From Zoogloea dura (lineage in GTDB: Bacteria > Pseudomonadota > Gammaproteobacteria > Burkholderiales > Rhodocyclaceae), in contig NZ_JABBGA010000006.1 in assembly GCF_012927165.1 (NCBI RefSeq), forward strand, positions 1 to 64,000: a DNA stretch of 64,000 nt, written 5' to 3'. A program made the translations under genes and the position numbers. This document shows, in pieces, positions 46,083-54,331 of this stretch. The stretch's first letter is position 1. Each line of letters begins with the position of its first letter. Below the pieces are notes generated by a model. The model saw only the letters and a list, made by a program, of their open reading frames with translations. It made no database searches and had not been told where the DNA came from.

Positions 46083-47619
46083 GCGTGCTTTTGACGTGGT
46101 GCTGCAGGCCGCAGGCGCGGGGGTGCTGGCTTCACTGGTGCTCGAGCGCATGTTGCGGCCGCAGCCAGACCGTGGCCGGCCGTGGCCGGCCTGGGCGGTG
46201 CACTGCGGACTGTGGCTGGCCGCCTACGGCGTGTTGCTCGCCCCCCTGGGGCGGCCGTGGTTTGCCGCTTGCGGGGTGACTGCCCTCGTGCTGCTGCTGG
46301 TGCAGGTCAATAACGCCAAGGTCAAGGCGCTGCGCGAGCCCTTTGTGTTCCAGGATTACGAGTATTTCACCGATGCCATCCGCCATCCGCGGCTTTACAT
46401 TCCTTTCCTGGGGTGGGGGCGCTTCCTGGCTGCGGTGACCGGTTTTGCGCTGGCGGTGGGGGTAGGGCTGTGGGGGGAGGCGGTACCGCCTGATCGCCTG
46501 GCCTGGTCAGGGCAGTTGGGGGGGGGGACCACGGTGCTGGGGGCTGCCGTGCTCCTGCTCTGTTTGGCAGGGCGGCGGAGCTTCCTGCCGGTCAGCTTCG
46601 ATCCCGAGCGGGATGTGCGGGCCCTCGGACTGTTCGCCAGCCTGTGGCGCTATGGCCTGGAGGGGCGGCGTCTGCCGCGTGCGCGTTCGCCCTTCGAGGG
46701 GGCCGCCGGGCTGGCCAGGCCAGAAGGTCTGCCCCATCTGGTTGCCGTGCAGAGCGAGTCATTCTTTGACGCCCGGGCGCTGTACCCGGGGATCCGGCCC
46801 GAAGTGCTGGCCCGTTACGATGCCCTCAAGGCAGATGCCGTGATGCATGGCAGGCTCGCTGTCCCGGCCTGGGGGGCCAACACGGTGCGCACCGAGTTTG
46901 CCTTTCTGGCGGGGATCGCTCAGGACACGCTGGGGGTGCACCGCTTCAACCCCTATCGGGCCCTGGCCGCCGGGTGGGACGTGTCGTCGATTGCCACCTT
47001 CCTGAGGCGCTTGGGCTACCGGACGGTCTGCATCCATCCCTATCCGGCCAGCTTTTATCTGAGGGACCGGGTCTATCCGGGCTTGGGTTTCGACGTTTTC
47101 GAGGATATCCGGGCCTTTGCCGGAGCTGGGCGATCCGGGCCCTACGTGGGCGACGCCGCAGTGGCGGAACGGGTCGCCAGCCTGCTCGATGCGGCGCAAG
47201 GGCCGGTCTTCATCTTTGTCATCACCATGGAGAACCACGGCCCGCTGCATCTCGAGCGGGTCGGGCCATCCGACGAGGCGGAGCTCTACAGCACGCCCCC
47301 GCCCGCAGGGTGCGAGGATCTGACCATCTACCTGCGCCATCTGCGCAACGCGGACCGGATGATCGAGCGCCTGCGCCGGGCTGCCGACGCCTCGCCGCGG
47401 GCGGTGGGCCTGTGCTGGTATGGGGACCACGTGCCCATCATGCCGGCCGTGTACAGCAGCTTCGGAGTGCCGGTGGGTGATGTGGAGTATGTGTTCTGGC
47501 ATTCGTCGGAGCAGGGCGGAGGCGGGCAGCGGAGTTTGTCCGCCGAGCAGCTGTCCGTTGAGTGGCTCCGGACGATGGGGTTGGTCCGGGCAGCGGAGGA
47601 TCGTACGGATAGTGGCTGA
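46072..47619 (+). CDS. LtaS/OpgB-like alkaline-phosphatase-fold membrane phosphotransferase
   Basis: 515 residues. Four to five N-terminal hydrophobic segments (about 5-190) precede a periplasmic sulfatase/LtaS-type domain: LVAVQSESFFDARALYPGIR (metal-binding Glu), WGANTVRTEFAFLAGI with a candidate nucleophile Thr271 or Thr274, ITMENHGPLH, and GDHVPIMP (metal-binding Asp/His). Enzymes of this type (LtaS, OpgB, EptA) move phosphoglycerol or phosphoethanolamine from phospholipids onto glycans or lipids at the outer face of the membrane. ATG 46072 lies inside the SDR gene, so they are coupled. It closes the capsule locus and may add a phospho-head group to the capsule or its lipid; the donor is unknown. 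Confidence 0.82.
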   Translation: MGVERAFDVVLQAAGAGVLASLVLERMLRPQPDRGRPWPAWAVHCGLWLAAYGVLLAPLGRPWFAACGVTALVLLLVQVNNAKVKALREPFVFQDYEYFTDAIRHPRLYIPFLGWGRFLAAVTGFALAVGVGLWGEAVPPDRLAWSGQLGGGTTVLGAAVLLLCLAGRRSFLPVSFDPERDVRALGLFASLWRYGLEGRRLPRARSPFEGAAGLARPEGLPHLVAVQSESFFDARALYPGIRPEVLARYDALKADAVMHGRLAVPAWGANTVRTEFAFLAGIAQDTLGVHRFNPYRALAAGWDVSSIATFLRRLGYRTVCIHPYPASFYLRDRVYPGLGFDVFEDIRAFAGAGRSGPYVGDAAVAERVASLLDAAQGPVFIFVITMENHGPLHLERVGPSDEAELYSTPPPAGCEDLTIYLRHLRNADRMIERLRRAADASPRAVGLCWYGDHVPIMPAVYSSFGVPVGDVEYVFWHSSEQGGGGQRSLSAEQLSVEWLRTMGLVRAAEDRTDSG

Positions 47620-47688
47620 GGGGGGCTCAGGGGGAGCCGCTCGGGCTAAAATCCCGTCCTTGCAGAAGAACCCACAAGGACTCCCCCC

Positions 47689-50379
47689 ATGCGTACCCAA
47701 CAAGGCACCCCCGTCCGGCGCGAGGCCTACCAGCCTCTGGCCTACGGCGTAGAAACCGTCGACCTGGATTTCCTTCTCGATCCCAAGGCCACCCAGGTCA
47801 GCAGCCGCCTGGTCTGCGTGCGCAACCCGGATGCGCCGGCCGGCCCCATCGTGTTGTTCGGCGAGGGGCTCGAACTGCTGTCCCTGCACATCGACGGCGC
47901 CGAGCCGGCCGCCGGCCAGCTGCGCAAGACCGATTCCGGGCTGGAGCTTGATGTGTCGGCCGAGCGCGTGGTGCTGGACATCGTGACCCGCATCGATCCC
48001 TCCGCCAACCTCACCCTGTCGGGCCTCTACCAGTCCCGGGGCGGCTACTACACCCAGTGCGAGGCGGAGGGCTTCCGCAGCATCACCTACTTCCCCGACC
48101 GGCCGGACATCATGGCCCGCTACACCGTGCGGCTGGAAGCCGATGCCGCGGCGTGCCCGGTGCTGCTGTCCAACGGCAACCTGCTCGAGACGGGCAACCT
48201 GCCCAACGGCCGCCACTTCGCCCGCTGGGAGGACCCCTTCCCCAAGCCCTCCTACCTGTTCGCCCTGGTGGCGGCCGACCTCAAGGCGCTGGAGCGCAAG
48301 GTGGACACCGCCTCTGGCCGAGAGGTGTTGCTGCAGGTGTGGGTGGAGGAGCGTGATCTTGACCGGGTCGGCCACGCCATGGATTCGCTGATCCACTCCA
48401 TGCGCTGGGACGAAGAGGTGTTCGGCCTGGAGCTGGATCTCGACCGCTTCATGATCGTCGCTGTGTCCGACTTCAACATGGGGGCCATGGAGAACAAGGG
48501 CCTCAACATCTTCAACACCAAGTACGTGCTGGCCAACCCCGAGACCGGCACCGATCTGGATTTCGAGAACGTCGAAAGCGTGGTGGCCCACGAATACTTC
48601 CACAACTGGACCGGCAACCGGGTCACCTGCCGCGACTGGTTCCAGCTCACCCTCAAGGAAGGCCTCACCGTCTTCCGCGACCAGCAGTTCACTGCCGACA
48701 TGATGGCCCGGGCCTCCGACTCGCCGGATGCCGCCGCCTCCGCCCGAGCGGTGACCCGCATCGCCAACGTGCGCGGGCTGCGCGGTGGCCAGTTCCCCGA
48801 GGACGCGGGCCCTATGGCGCACCCGATCCGCCCGGACAGCTACCAGGAGATCAACAACTTCTACACCGCCACGGTGTATCAGAAGGGCGCCGAAGTCATC
48901 CGCATGCTGCACACCCTGCTTGGGCGCGAGGGCTTCCGCAACGGCATGGACCTGTATTTCTCCTACCATGACGGCCAGGCCGTGACCTGCGACGACTTCG
49001 TGGGCTGCATGGCCGAGGCCAATGGTGCCGACCTGGACCGTTTCATGCGCTGGTACAGCCAGGCCGGCACGCCGCGCCTCAAGGCCGAGGGGGTGTATGA
49101 CCCGGCCGGCCGCAGTTACAGCCTGACCCTCAGCCAGAGCACCCCGGCGACCCCGGGCCAGGCGGACAAGCTGCCCCTGCACATCCCGGTGGCCGTGGGC
49201 CTGATCGGCGCGGACGGTGTCGACCTGCCCCTGCAGCTGGAGGGCGAGGCCCACGCCGGCGACTCCACCCGCGTGCTGGAGCTCAAGGACGCCAGCCAGA
49301 CCTGGCGCTTCACGGGCATTGATGCCGAGCCGGTGCCCTCGTTGCTGCGCGGCTACTCCGCCCCGGTGATCCTCGACGTCGTCGAGGACGACGCCCGCCT
49401 GGCCTTCCGCATGGCCCACGACAGCGACCCCTTCAACCGCTGGGATGCCGCCCAGCGCTACATGGAGCGGGTGGCCCTGGCCCTCGCCGCCGAGGCAGCC
49501 GCCGGCCGTCCGATGGAAGTGCCCCAGGCCTTCGGCCACGCCTTCCGGGCGCTGCTGGTCAATGCCAGCCTGGATCCAGCCTTCGTCGCCGAAACCCTCG
49601 CGCTGCCCTCCGAGGCCTACCTGCTCGAGCGCATGCAGCCGGCCGATCCGGCCCCGCTGCGCGCCGCGCTGATCCACCTGAGCCGTGAGCTGGGCCAGGC
49701 CCTGCAGGGCGACTTCCTGGCCCGCTACATGGACCTGGAGGTGGACGGCGAATACCGCTATCACCCGGCCGATGCCGGCAAGCGCGCCCTGCGCAACCTG
49801 TGCCTGCGCTACATGATGGCCTGGGGCGGGCCGACCGCGGTGCAGCTGGCCAGCCTCCAGTTCAAGACCGCCGGCAACATGACCGAGCGCTACGGCGCCC
49901 TGGCCGCCCTGGTGCAGAGCGATGCGCCGGAACGCCTGGAGGCCCTCGAGGCCTTCCACGAGCGCTACAAGGACGACGCCCTGGTGCTGGACAAGTGGTT
50001 CCTGCTGCAGGCCTGCGCCTGGCGCTGGTCCGCGGATGCGCCGGCCACCCTTGAGCGGGTCCGCGCCCTGATGGACAACCCGGCCTTCAGCCTGTCCAAC
50101 CCCAACAAGGTGTACTCGCTGCTGGGGGGCTACTTCAAGGCCAACGCCGCGGAGTTCCACCGGGAGGATGGCGCCGGCTACGCCTTCTGGGCCGAGCAGG
50201 TGGTGGCCCTCGACCGCAACAACCCGCAGGTGGCCTCGCGCATGGCCCGCGCGCTGGAAGGCTGGCGCAAGTTCACGCCGGCCATCCAGGCCCGCATCCG
50301 GGTGGTGCTGGAGCAGGTGGCGGGAGCCGAAGGCCTGTCGCCGGATGTCACCGAGATCATCGGCAAGGCGCTGGCCTGA
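47689..50379 (+). CDS. pepN: Aminopeptidase N
   Basis: 896 residues, M1 family. The substrate-recognition motif is NMGAMENKGLN (about 263-273) and the zinc site is HEYFH (301-305) with the downstream Glu in LKEGLTVFRDQ. The C-terminal 450 residues form the helical superstructure typical of the E. coli PepN subgroup. It trims N-terminal residues from cytoplasmic peptides, with broad specificity. It is preceded by TAAAAT (about 47646), a possible -10 box, and followed by a strong hairpin, so it is probably a single-gene unit separate from the capsule locus. Confidence 0.96.
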   Translation: MRTQQGTPVRREAYQPLAYGVETVDLDFLLDPKATQVSSRLVCVRNPDAPAGPIVLFGEGLELLSLHIDGAEPAAGQLRKTDSGLELDVSAERVVLDIVTRIDPSANLTLSGLYQSRGGYYTQCEAEGFRSITYFPDRPDIMARYTVRLEADAAACPVLLSNGNLLETGNLPNGRHFARWEDPFPKPSYLFALVAADLKALERKVDTASGREVLLQVWVEERDLDRVGHAMDSLIHSMRWDEEVFGLELDLDRFMIVAVSDFNMGAMENKGLNIFNTKYVLANPETGTDLDFENVESVVAHEYFHNWTGNRVTCRDWFQLTLKEGLTVFRDQQFTADMMARASDSPDAAASARAVTRIANVRGLRGGQFPEDAGPMAHPIRPDSYQEINNFYTATVYQKGAEVIRMLHTLLGREGFRNGMDLYFSYHDGQAVTCDDFVGCMAEANGADLDRFMRWYSQAGTPRLKAEGVYDPAGRSYSLTLSQSTPATPGQADKLPLHIPVAVGLIGADGVDLPLQLEGEAHAGDSTRVLELKDASQTWRFTGIDAEPVPSLLRGYSAPVILDVVEDDARLAFRMAHDSDPFNRWDAAQRYMERVALALAAEAAAGRPMEVPQAFGHAFRALLVNASLDPAFVAETLALPSEAYLLERMQPADPAPLRAALIHLSRELGQALQGDFLARYMDLEVDGEYRYHPADAGKRALRNLCLRYMMAWGGPTAVQLASLQFKTAGNMTERYGALAALVQSDAPERLEALEAFHERYKDDALVLDKWFLLQACAWRWSADAPATLERVRALMDNPAFSLSNPNKVYSLLGGYFKANAAEFHREDGAGYAFWAEQVVALDRNNPQVASRMARALEGWRKFTPAIQARIRVVLEQVAGAEGLSPDVTEIIGKALA

Positions 50380-50384
50380 TCACG

Positions 50385-50418
50385 CGGGCCCGGCCTCGTC
50401 AGGAAGAGGCCGGGCCCG
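50385..50418. terminator. Hairpin between convergent pepN and PMT-type gene
   Basis: 13-bp perfect stem CGGGCCCGGCCTC (50385-50397) / GAGGCCGGGCCCG (50406-50418) with an 8-base loop, 5 bp after the pepN stop. No T-tract on either side, but its position between convergent genes suggests a bidirectional terminator. Confidence 0.65.
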
Positions 50419-50431
50419 TGAGGGTGCTGTG

Positions 50432-52021
50432 TCAGCCCGGGCAGCGCACCTTGCTGGCGTCGGGGATGCGATAGACCTGCGCCGGTGCAGGCTCGACCAG
50501 TTCCGTCAGCTTGCCGGCCATCTTGCTGCCCAGGCTGCCGGGCAGCAGGCCCGCGGCACGGGCCATGGCGTGGAACAGGCCGCTCAGGCGGGTTTCGGTG
50601 ACCGCCTGCAGGGGGCCGAGGGGCTGCCAGCAGGCCGGCACGGCGCTGCCCTCCGGTGACGAGGGTGTCGGATCGACGATGGCGATGATGCCCCGCCCTG
50701 GCGCCGGCTGGATCTTGGCTTCGCGCAGGTCGGCCAGCAGGAGGATCTTCACCGGATCGCCGCCGGGGCGCACCATGCTGTCGAAGTAGGCCGCCTTCTC
50801 GGCGCTGACCGGGCCGTAAACCTGGTCTTCGGCCTTGAGCTTGCGGGCCAGTTCGACGGCGCCCTTGGCGTTGGCGGTGAACACCGCCACGGTGTTTCTT
50901 TCCAGCGCGCCCAGCAGCAGGCTGGGCAGCACGATCAAGACCAGCGCCATGCCCAGGGCTGCCCCCCGCAGGCGTGAGATGAACACCGCGGCGAGCAGGG
51001 CCAGGGGGGCTGCGAACATCAGCATGTAGTTGACCTGCTTGCTGATCAGCTTGAGCGGGTGCAGGGAGACCGGCAGCAGGGAGAACAGGGCCAGCAGGCC
51101 GATCGCCCACAAGGCCACGAATCTGCCACCGCTGCCGGCCGCATCGCTGCGCTGCCGCCACAGGCACGCCAGCCCGAGCAGGGCCAGGGGGCCGAGCAGC
51201 CAGGAGTGGTAGACCTTGAGAAAGAAGTAGTCGAGGTAGTAGGTGGCGGCGGAGTCGTTGGCAACACCCGCGAAGCGGCCGGAGCTGGCTGCGTAGTCGG
51301 CCGCGGCGGAGCCGGCAATGCGCAGGACGTAGAGCGGGTCGCCGGTGAGCACGAAGAACAGCAGCAGGTTGGCGCCCACCATCAGGGCGAAGCCGCCCAG
51401 CATCCACAGCCATTTCCAGTTCCAGCAGCGGAACAGCAGGGGGTAGGCGAGGAAGACCGCGAGGTACAGGGTGGTGACCTCCTTGACCCAGAAGGACAGG
51501 CCGGCAGCCAGCCCGGCCAGCAGAAAGGTCGGTGTCGAGTCCCGCTGCTGTCCGCGCCAGAACAGCAGGAAGCTGGCGCTGAGGCACAGGGCCAGCGGCG
51601 CATCGGCCATCAGGCGGCCGGCGAAATGCACATGCAGGGGCAGCACCGCCAGAACAAGGCCGGCAATCAGCGCTGCACGGGTGCCCACCAGGTGGCGGCC
51701 GAGGGTGGCAACCAGGGCCACCTCGGTGATGGAGCACAGGAAGGGCCACAGGTTGAGGGCCGACTCACTGGGGCCGAACAGCGCTGCAAAGCCCGCCATG
51801 GGGAGCTGGAGGCCGTAGCGGATGGCGCCGATGTAGCTGGACGGGGTGAAGTCGCCAGCCGCGATGCGCAGGGCCGACTCCACGTAGGTAAGCTCATCCG
51901 ACCCGAAGAAGCCGGTGTAGAAGAACAGGCGGACCGCCACGGCGAGGGCCAGCAGCGCCGCCAGGGCCAGGCCGGAAGCTGCGTGGTCCGCGCTCCGGGC
52001 ATCGGCCCGGTAGCCGCTCAC
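50432..52021 (-). CDS. PMT/ArnT-family membrane glycosyltransferase (GT39/GT83-like)
   Basis: 529 residues from GTG at 52019-52021. About 10-12 hydrophobic helices. The first loop has FFGSDELTYVESALRI, with the acidic pair of PMT/ArnT-type enzymes, then HFAGRLMADAPLALCLSASF and a soluble C-terminal part (about 370-529). These enzymes use polyprenyl-phosphate sugars in the periplasm to glycosylate lipid A, lipids or proteins. Its stop is the last of a five-gene overlapping operon (GT2, acetyltransferase, GtrA, aminotransferase, this gene), so it probably transfers the amino sugar made and flipped by the others. The GTGA overlap with wecE supports the start. Confidence 0.83.
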   Translation of the reverse strand: MSGYRADARSADHAASGLALAALLALAVAVRLFFYTGFFGSDELTYVESALRIAAGDFTPSSYIGAIRYGLQLPMAGFAALFGPSESALNLWPFLCSITEVALVATLGRHLVGTRAALIAGLVLAVLPLHVHFAGRLMADAPLALCLSASFLLFWRGQQRDSTPTFLLAGLAAGLSFWVKEVTTLYLAVFLAYPLLFRCWNWKWLWMLGGFALMVGANLLLFFVLTGDPLYVLRIAGSAAADYAASSGRFAGVANDSAATYYLDYFFLKVYHSWLLGPLALLGLACLWRQRSDAAGSGGRFVALWAIGLLALFSLLPVSLHPLKLISKQVNYMLMFAAPLALLAAVFISRLRGAALGMALVLIVLPSLLLGALERNTVAVFTANAKGAVELARKLKAEDQVYGPVSAEKAAYFDSMVRPGGDPVKILLLADLREAKIQPAPGRGIIAIVDPTPSSPEGSAVPACWQPLGPLQAVTETRLSGLFHAMARAAGLLPGSLGSKMAGKLTELVEPAPAQVYRIPDASKVRCPG

Positions 52022-53142
52022 AGGGCCTCCAGCACGTGCTGGATGACCTGCGCCTGGTGTTCCTCCAGACCGATCCACAGGGGCAGGCGCACCAGGCGGT
52101 CGGCCATCTCGGTGGTGACCGGCAGTTCGCCATGGGCGCGGCCGTAGCGCTGGCCGGCAGGGGCGTTGTGCAGGGGGATGTAGTGGAACACCGAGTGCAC
52201 GCCGGCCTGGCGCAGGCGCTCGATGAAGGCCGTGCGGTGCTCCAGGTCGGGCAGCAGTACGTAGTACATGTGCGCGTTGTGCTGGCAGTGGGTCGGCACG
52301 ATGGGGCGGCGCAGCTTGCCGGATCTCTCGGCATCGGCCAGCCACTGGTGGTAGGTCGTCCAGATGGCCAGGCGCTGGCGGGTGATCTCGTCGGCCTCGT
52401 CGATCTGGGCGGCGAGGAAGGCGGCGATGATCTCGCCCGGCAGGTAGGACGAGCCGATGTCCATCCAGGTGTATTTGTCCACCTGACCGCGGAAGAACTG
52501 GGAGCGGTTGGTGCCCTTCTCGCGGATGATCTCGGCCCGCTCGGCGAACTGCAGCCCGTTGGCCAGCAGCGCGCCGCCCTCACCGGAGATGATGTTCTTG
52601 GTCTCGTGGAAGGACAGGGCGCCCATGTGGCCGATGGAGCCGAGGGGGCGCCCCTTGTAGCTGGCCATCACCGCCTGGGCGGCGTCTTCCACCACCAGCA
52701 GGTTGTGCCGGTTGGCGATGGCCATGATGGTGTCCATCTCGCAGCCGACGCCCGCGTAATGCACCGGGACGATGGCCTTGGTGCGCGGCGTGATGGCGGC
52801 TTCGATCTGTGTCTCGTCGATGTTGAGGGTGTCGGGCCGGATGTCCACGAACACCGGCACCGCACCCCGCAGGGCGAAGGCATTGGCCGTGGATACGAAG
52901 GTGTACGAGGGCATGATGACCTCGTCGCCGGGCTGGATGTCGGCCAGGATGGCGGACATCTCGAGGGCGGCCGTGCACGAGTGGGTGAGCAGGGCCTTGC
53001 TCGTCCCGGTGCGCGCCTCGAGCCAGCGCGAGCAGCGCTTGGTGAAGCTGCCATCGCCGGCGAGGTGGCCGTTGGCGTGGGCCTGGGCGATGTTCCAGAG
53101 TTCCTTGCCCGTCATGTAGGGCTTGTTGAAAGGGATGTTCAT
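52018..53142 (-). CDS. wecE: dTDP-4-amino-4,6-dideoxygalactose transaminase (WecE/RffA-like)
   Basis: 374 residues, DegT/DnrJ/EryC1 aminotransferase. It starts MNIPFNKPYMTGKELWNIAQ, the usual RffA N-terminus. The PLP Lys182 lies in LSFHETKNIISGEGGA, and VVEDAAQAVMASYKGRPLGS carries the Asp that pairs with the cofactor. E. coli WecE converts dTDP-4-keto-6-deoxyglucose to dTDP-4-amino-4,6-dideoxygalactose using glutamate. The neighbouring WecD-like acetyltransferase would N-acetylate this product to dTDP-Fuc4NAc. The dTDP-glucose genes rmlA/rmlB are not in the window and must be elsewhere. Confidence 0.93.
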   Translation of the reverse strand: MNIPFNKPYMTGKELWNIAQAHANGHLAGDGSFTKRCSRWLEARTGTSKALLTHSCTAALEMSAILADIQPGDEVIMPSYTFVSTANAFALRGAVPVFVDIRPDTLNIDETQIEAAITPRTKAIVPVHYAGVGCEMDTIMAIANRHNLLVVEDAAQAVMASYKGRPLGSIGHMGALSFHETKNIISGEGGALLANGLQFAERAEIIREKGTNRSQFFRGQVDKYTWMDIGSSYLPGEIIAAFLAAQIDEADEITRQRLAIWTTYHQWLADAERSGKLRRPIVPTHCQHNAHMYYVLLPDLEHRTAFIERLRQAGVHSVFHYIPLHNAPAGQRYGRAHGELPVTTEMADRLVRLPLWIGLEEHQAQVIQHVLEAL

Positions 53143-53552
53143 GAGCGCGTCGGATGGGCGGTTGGCGTGGAGGAGTCGGTCCGGAAGACCCAGAGCTTCT
53201 GCAGCAGGAAGAGGAGGGCGGCGATCACCAGGATCATCACGCCCTGCACGACCTGGTGGGGCAGGCCGAGGCGGTCCACCAGCAGGTGGAGGGCGGCCAG
53301 GTTGACCGCGTAGCCGATGGCATAGCTGGCGCAGTAGCGCACGAAGGTGGCCCGGTGGGCGCCCTCGTGGCGAAAGGACCAGCGCTTGTTGAAGAAGAAG
53401 GTCTGGGCCACCCCCACGGCGTAGAGCAGGCTCATGGCGAGCTTGGCGCCGACGCCGACGCTGGTGAGCGCCAGGTAGGCCAGGTAGAGGACGCCGTTGG
53501 AGGCGAGCCCGACCAGCCCGTAGCGCAGGAGCTGTCCAAGCGTGCCCTTCAC
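53139..53552 (-). CDS. GtrA family flippase-like membrane protein
   Basis: 137 residues with four hydrophobic helices: VKGTLGQLLRYGLVGLASNG (N-terminal GtrA signature), a FFFNKRWSFRHEG motif about one-third along (conserved N-x-x-W-x-F), and a C-terminal FLLQKLWVFRTDS with a second K-x-W-V-F motif. GtrA proteins are thought to flip undecaprenyl-phosphate-linked sugars made by GtrB-type GT2 enzymes. Start GTG at 53550-53552 overlaps the acetyltransferase stop by 4 bp, and its own stop overlaps wecE. Within this operon it is the natural link between the cytoplasmic sugar maker and the periplasmic PMT-type enzyme. Confidence 0.88.
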   Translation of the reverse strand: MKGTLGQLLRYGLVGLASNGVLYLAYLALTSVGVGAKLAMSLLYAVGVAQTFFFNKRWSFRHEGAHRATFVRYCASYAIGYAVNLAALHLLVDRLGLPHQVVQGVMILVIAALLFLLQKLWVFRTDSSTPTAHPTRS

Positions 53553-54331
53553 GCGCCGGCCACCCAGTGGAAGGTCATCTGCGGCGGCGGGAAGCGGAAG
53601 CCCAGCCTTGCGTAGAGGTTGAGCACCCGGTGGTTGCGCGCCACGATGCTGGTGCGGATCTGCCCGGCGCCGTTGCGGCGGGCGTGTTCGATCATCGCCT
53701 CCCAGGTCCGCCGCCCGTAGCCCTGGCCCTGCAGCCGGGGGGCGATGGCGGTGAGGTGCCAGTAGCACACCCCGCCGGGAAGGTCTTCGGTGATGAAGAA
53801 GGCCACCTGGGCGTCGCCGTCGCGGATCGCGAAGAGCTGCTGCGAGGGGTGGGCCAGGGTGTTCTTCACCCAGTTCTGGTAGCGCAGGTCGCCCAGGGCG
53901 GAAGGCAGCCGCGGGTCCATGTGGAAGCGCTCGTTGCCGAAGGCGGCACCGGCGGTGTCCAGCATGTCGGGCAGGTCGGCCGCGGTGGCCCGGCTCACCG
54001 TCAGGCCCGTATCGGCGCCCGCCGGGCCGGCCAGGTCGAGGCTGGGCTGGTAGAGCATCTCGATGAAGCGGAAGCCCAGGTCTTCGAGCAGCATCGACTC
54101 GGCCAGCCGGTCGTGGGGCAGGCGGCAGCTGACCAGCCGGGTGCCGAGCCGGTCGCGTTCCTCCACGAAGGATCGGGCCGCCTCCGCGGCGCCGGCGCCG
54201 CGGACGGCCAGGGTGTTGATCTGCAGGACCGGCGCGCCAAACAGCACGCTGTCCCAGGGGGCCTCGGACCACGCCAGTTCAAGTGCGGGGGTGTCGATGT
54301 GGCCGGCGGCGGGGGAGGGGGTGTCAGGCAT
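53549..54331 (-). CDS. GNAT acetyltransferase, WecD/RffC-like
   Basis: 260 residues. An N-terminal half of WecD type (LAWSEAPWDSVLFGAPVLQI, about 18-38; LRVSCRLPHDRLAESMLLEDLGF-like segment) precedes a GNAT domain with the acetyl-CoA loop in IAPRLQGQGYGRRTWEAMI and NHRVLNLYARLGFRF. E. coli WecD N-acetylates dTDP-4-amino-4,6-dideoxygalactose. The WecE-like aminotransferase two genes downstream would supply the substrate. It overlaps the GT2 gene upstream by 8 bp and GtrA downstream by 4 bp. The start ATG at 54329-54331 is not certain but agrees with the overlap. Confidence 0.83.
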   Translation of the reverse strand: MPDTPSPAAGHIDTPALELAWSEAPWDSVLFGAPVLQINTLAVRGAGAAEAARSFVEERDRLGTRLVSCRLPHDRLAESMLLEDLGFRFIEMLYQPSLDLAGPAGADTGLTVSRATAADLPDMLDTAGAAFGNERFHMDPRLPSALGDLRYQNWVKNTLAHPSQQLFAIRDGDAQVAFFITEDLPGGVCYWHLTAIAPRLQGQGYGRRTWEAMIEHARRNGAGQIRTSIVARNHRVLNLYARLGFRFPPPQMTFHWVAGA

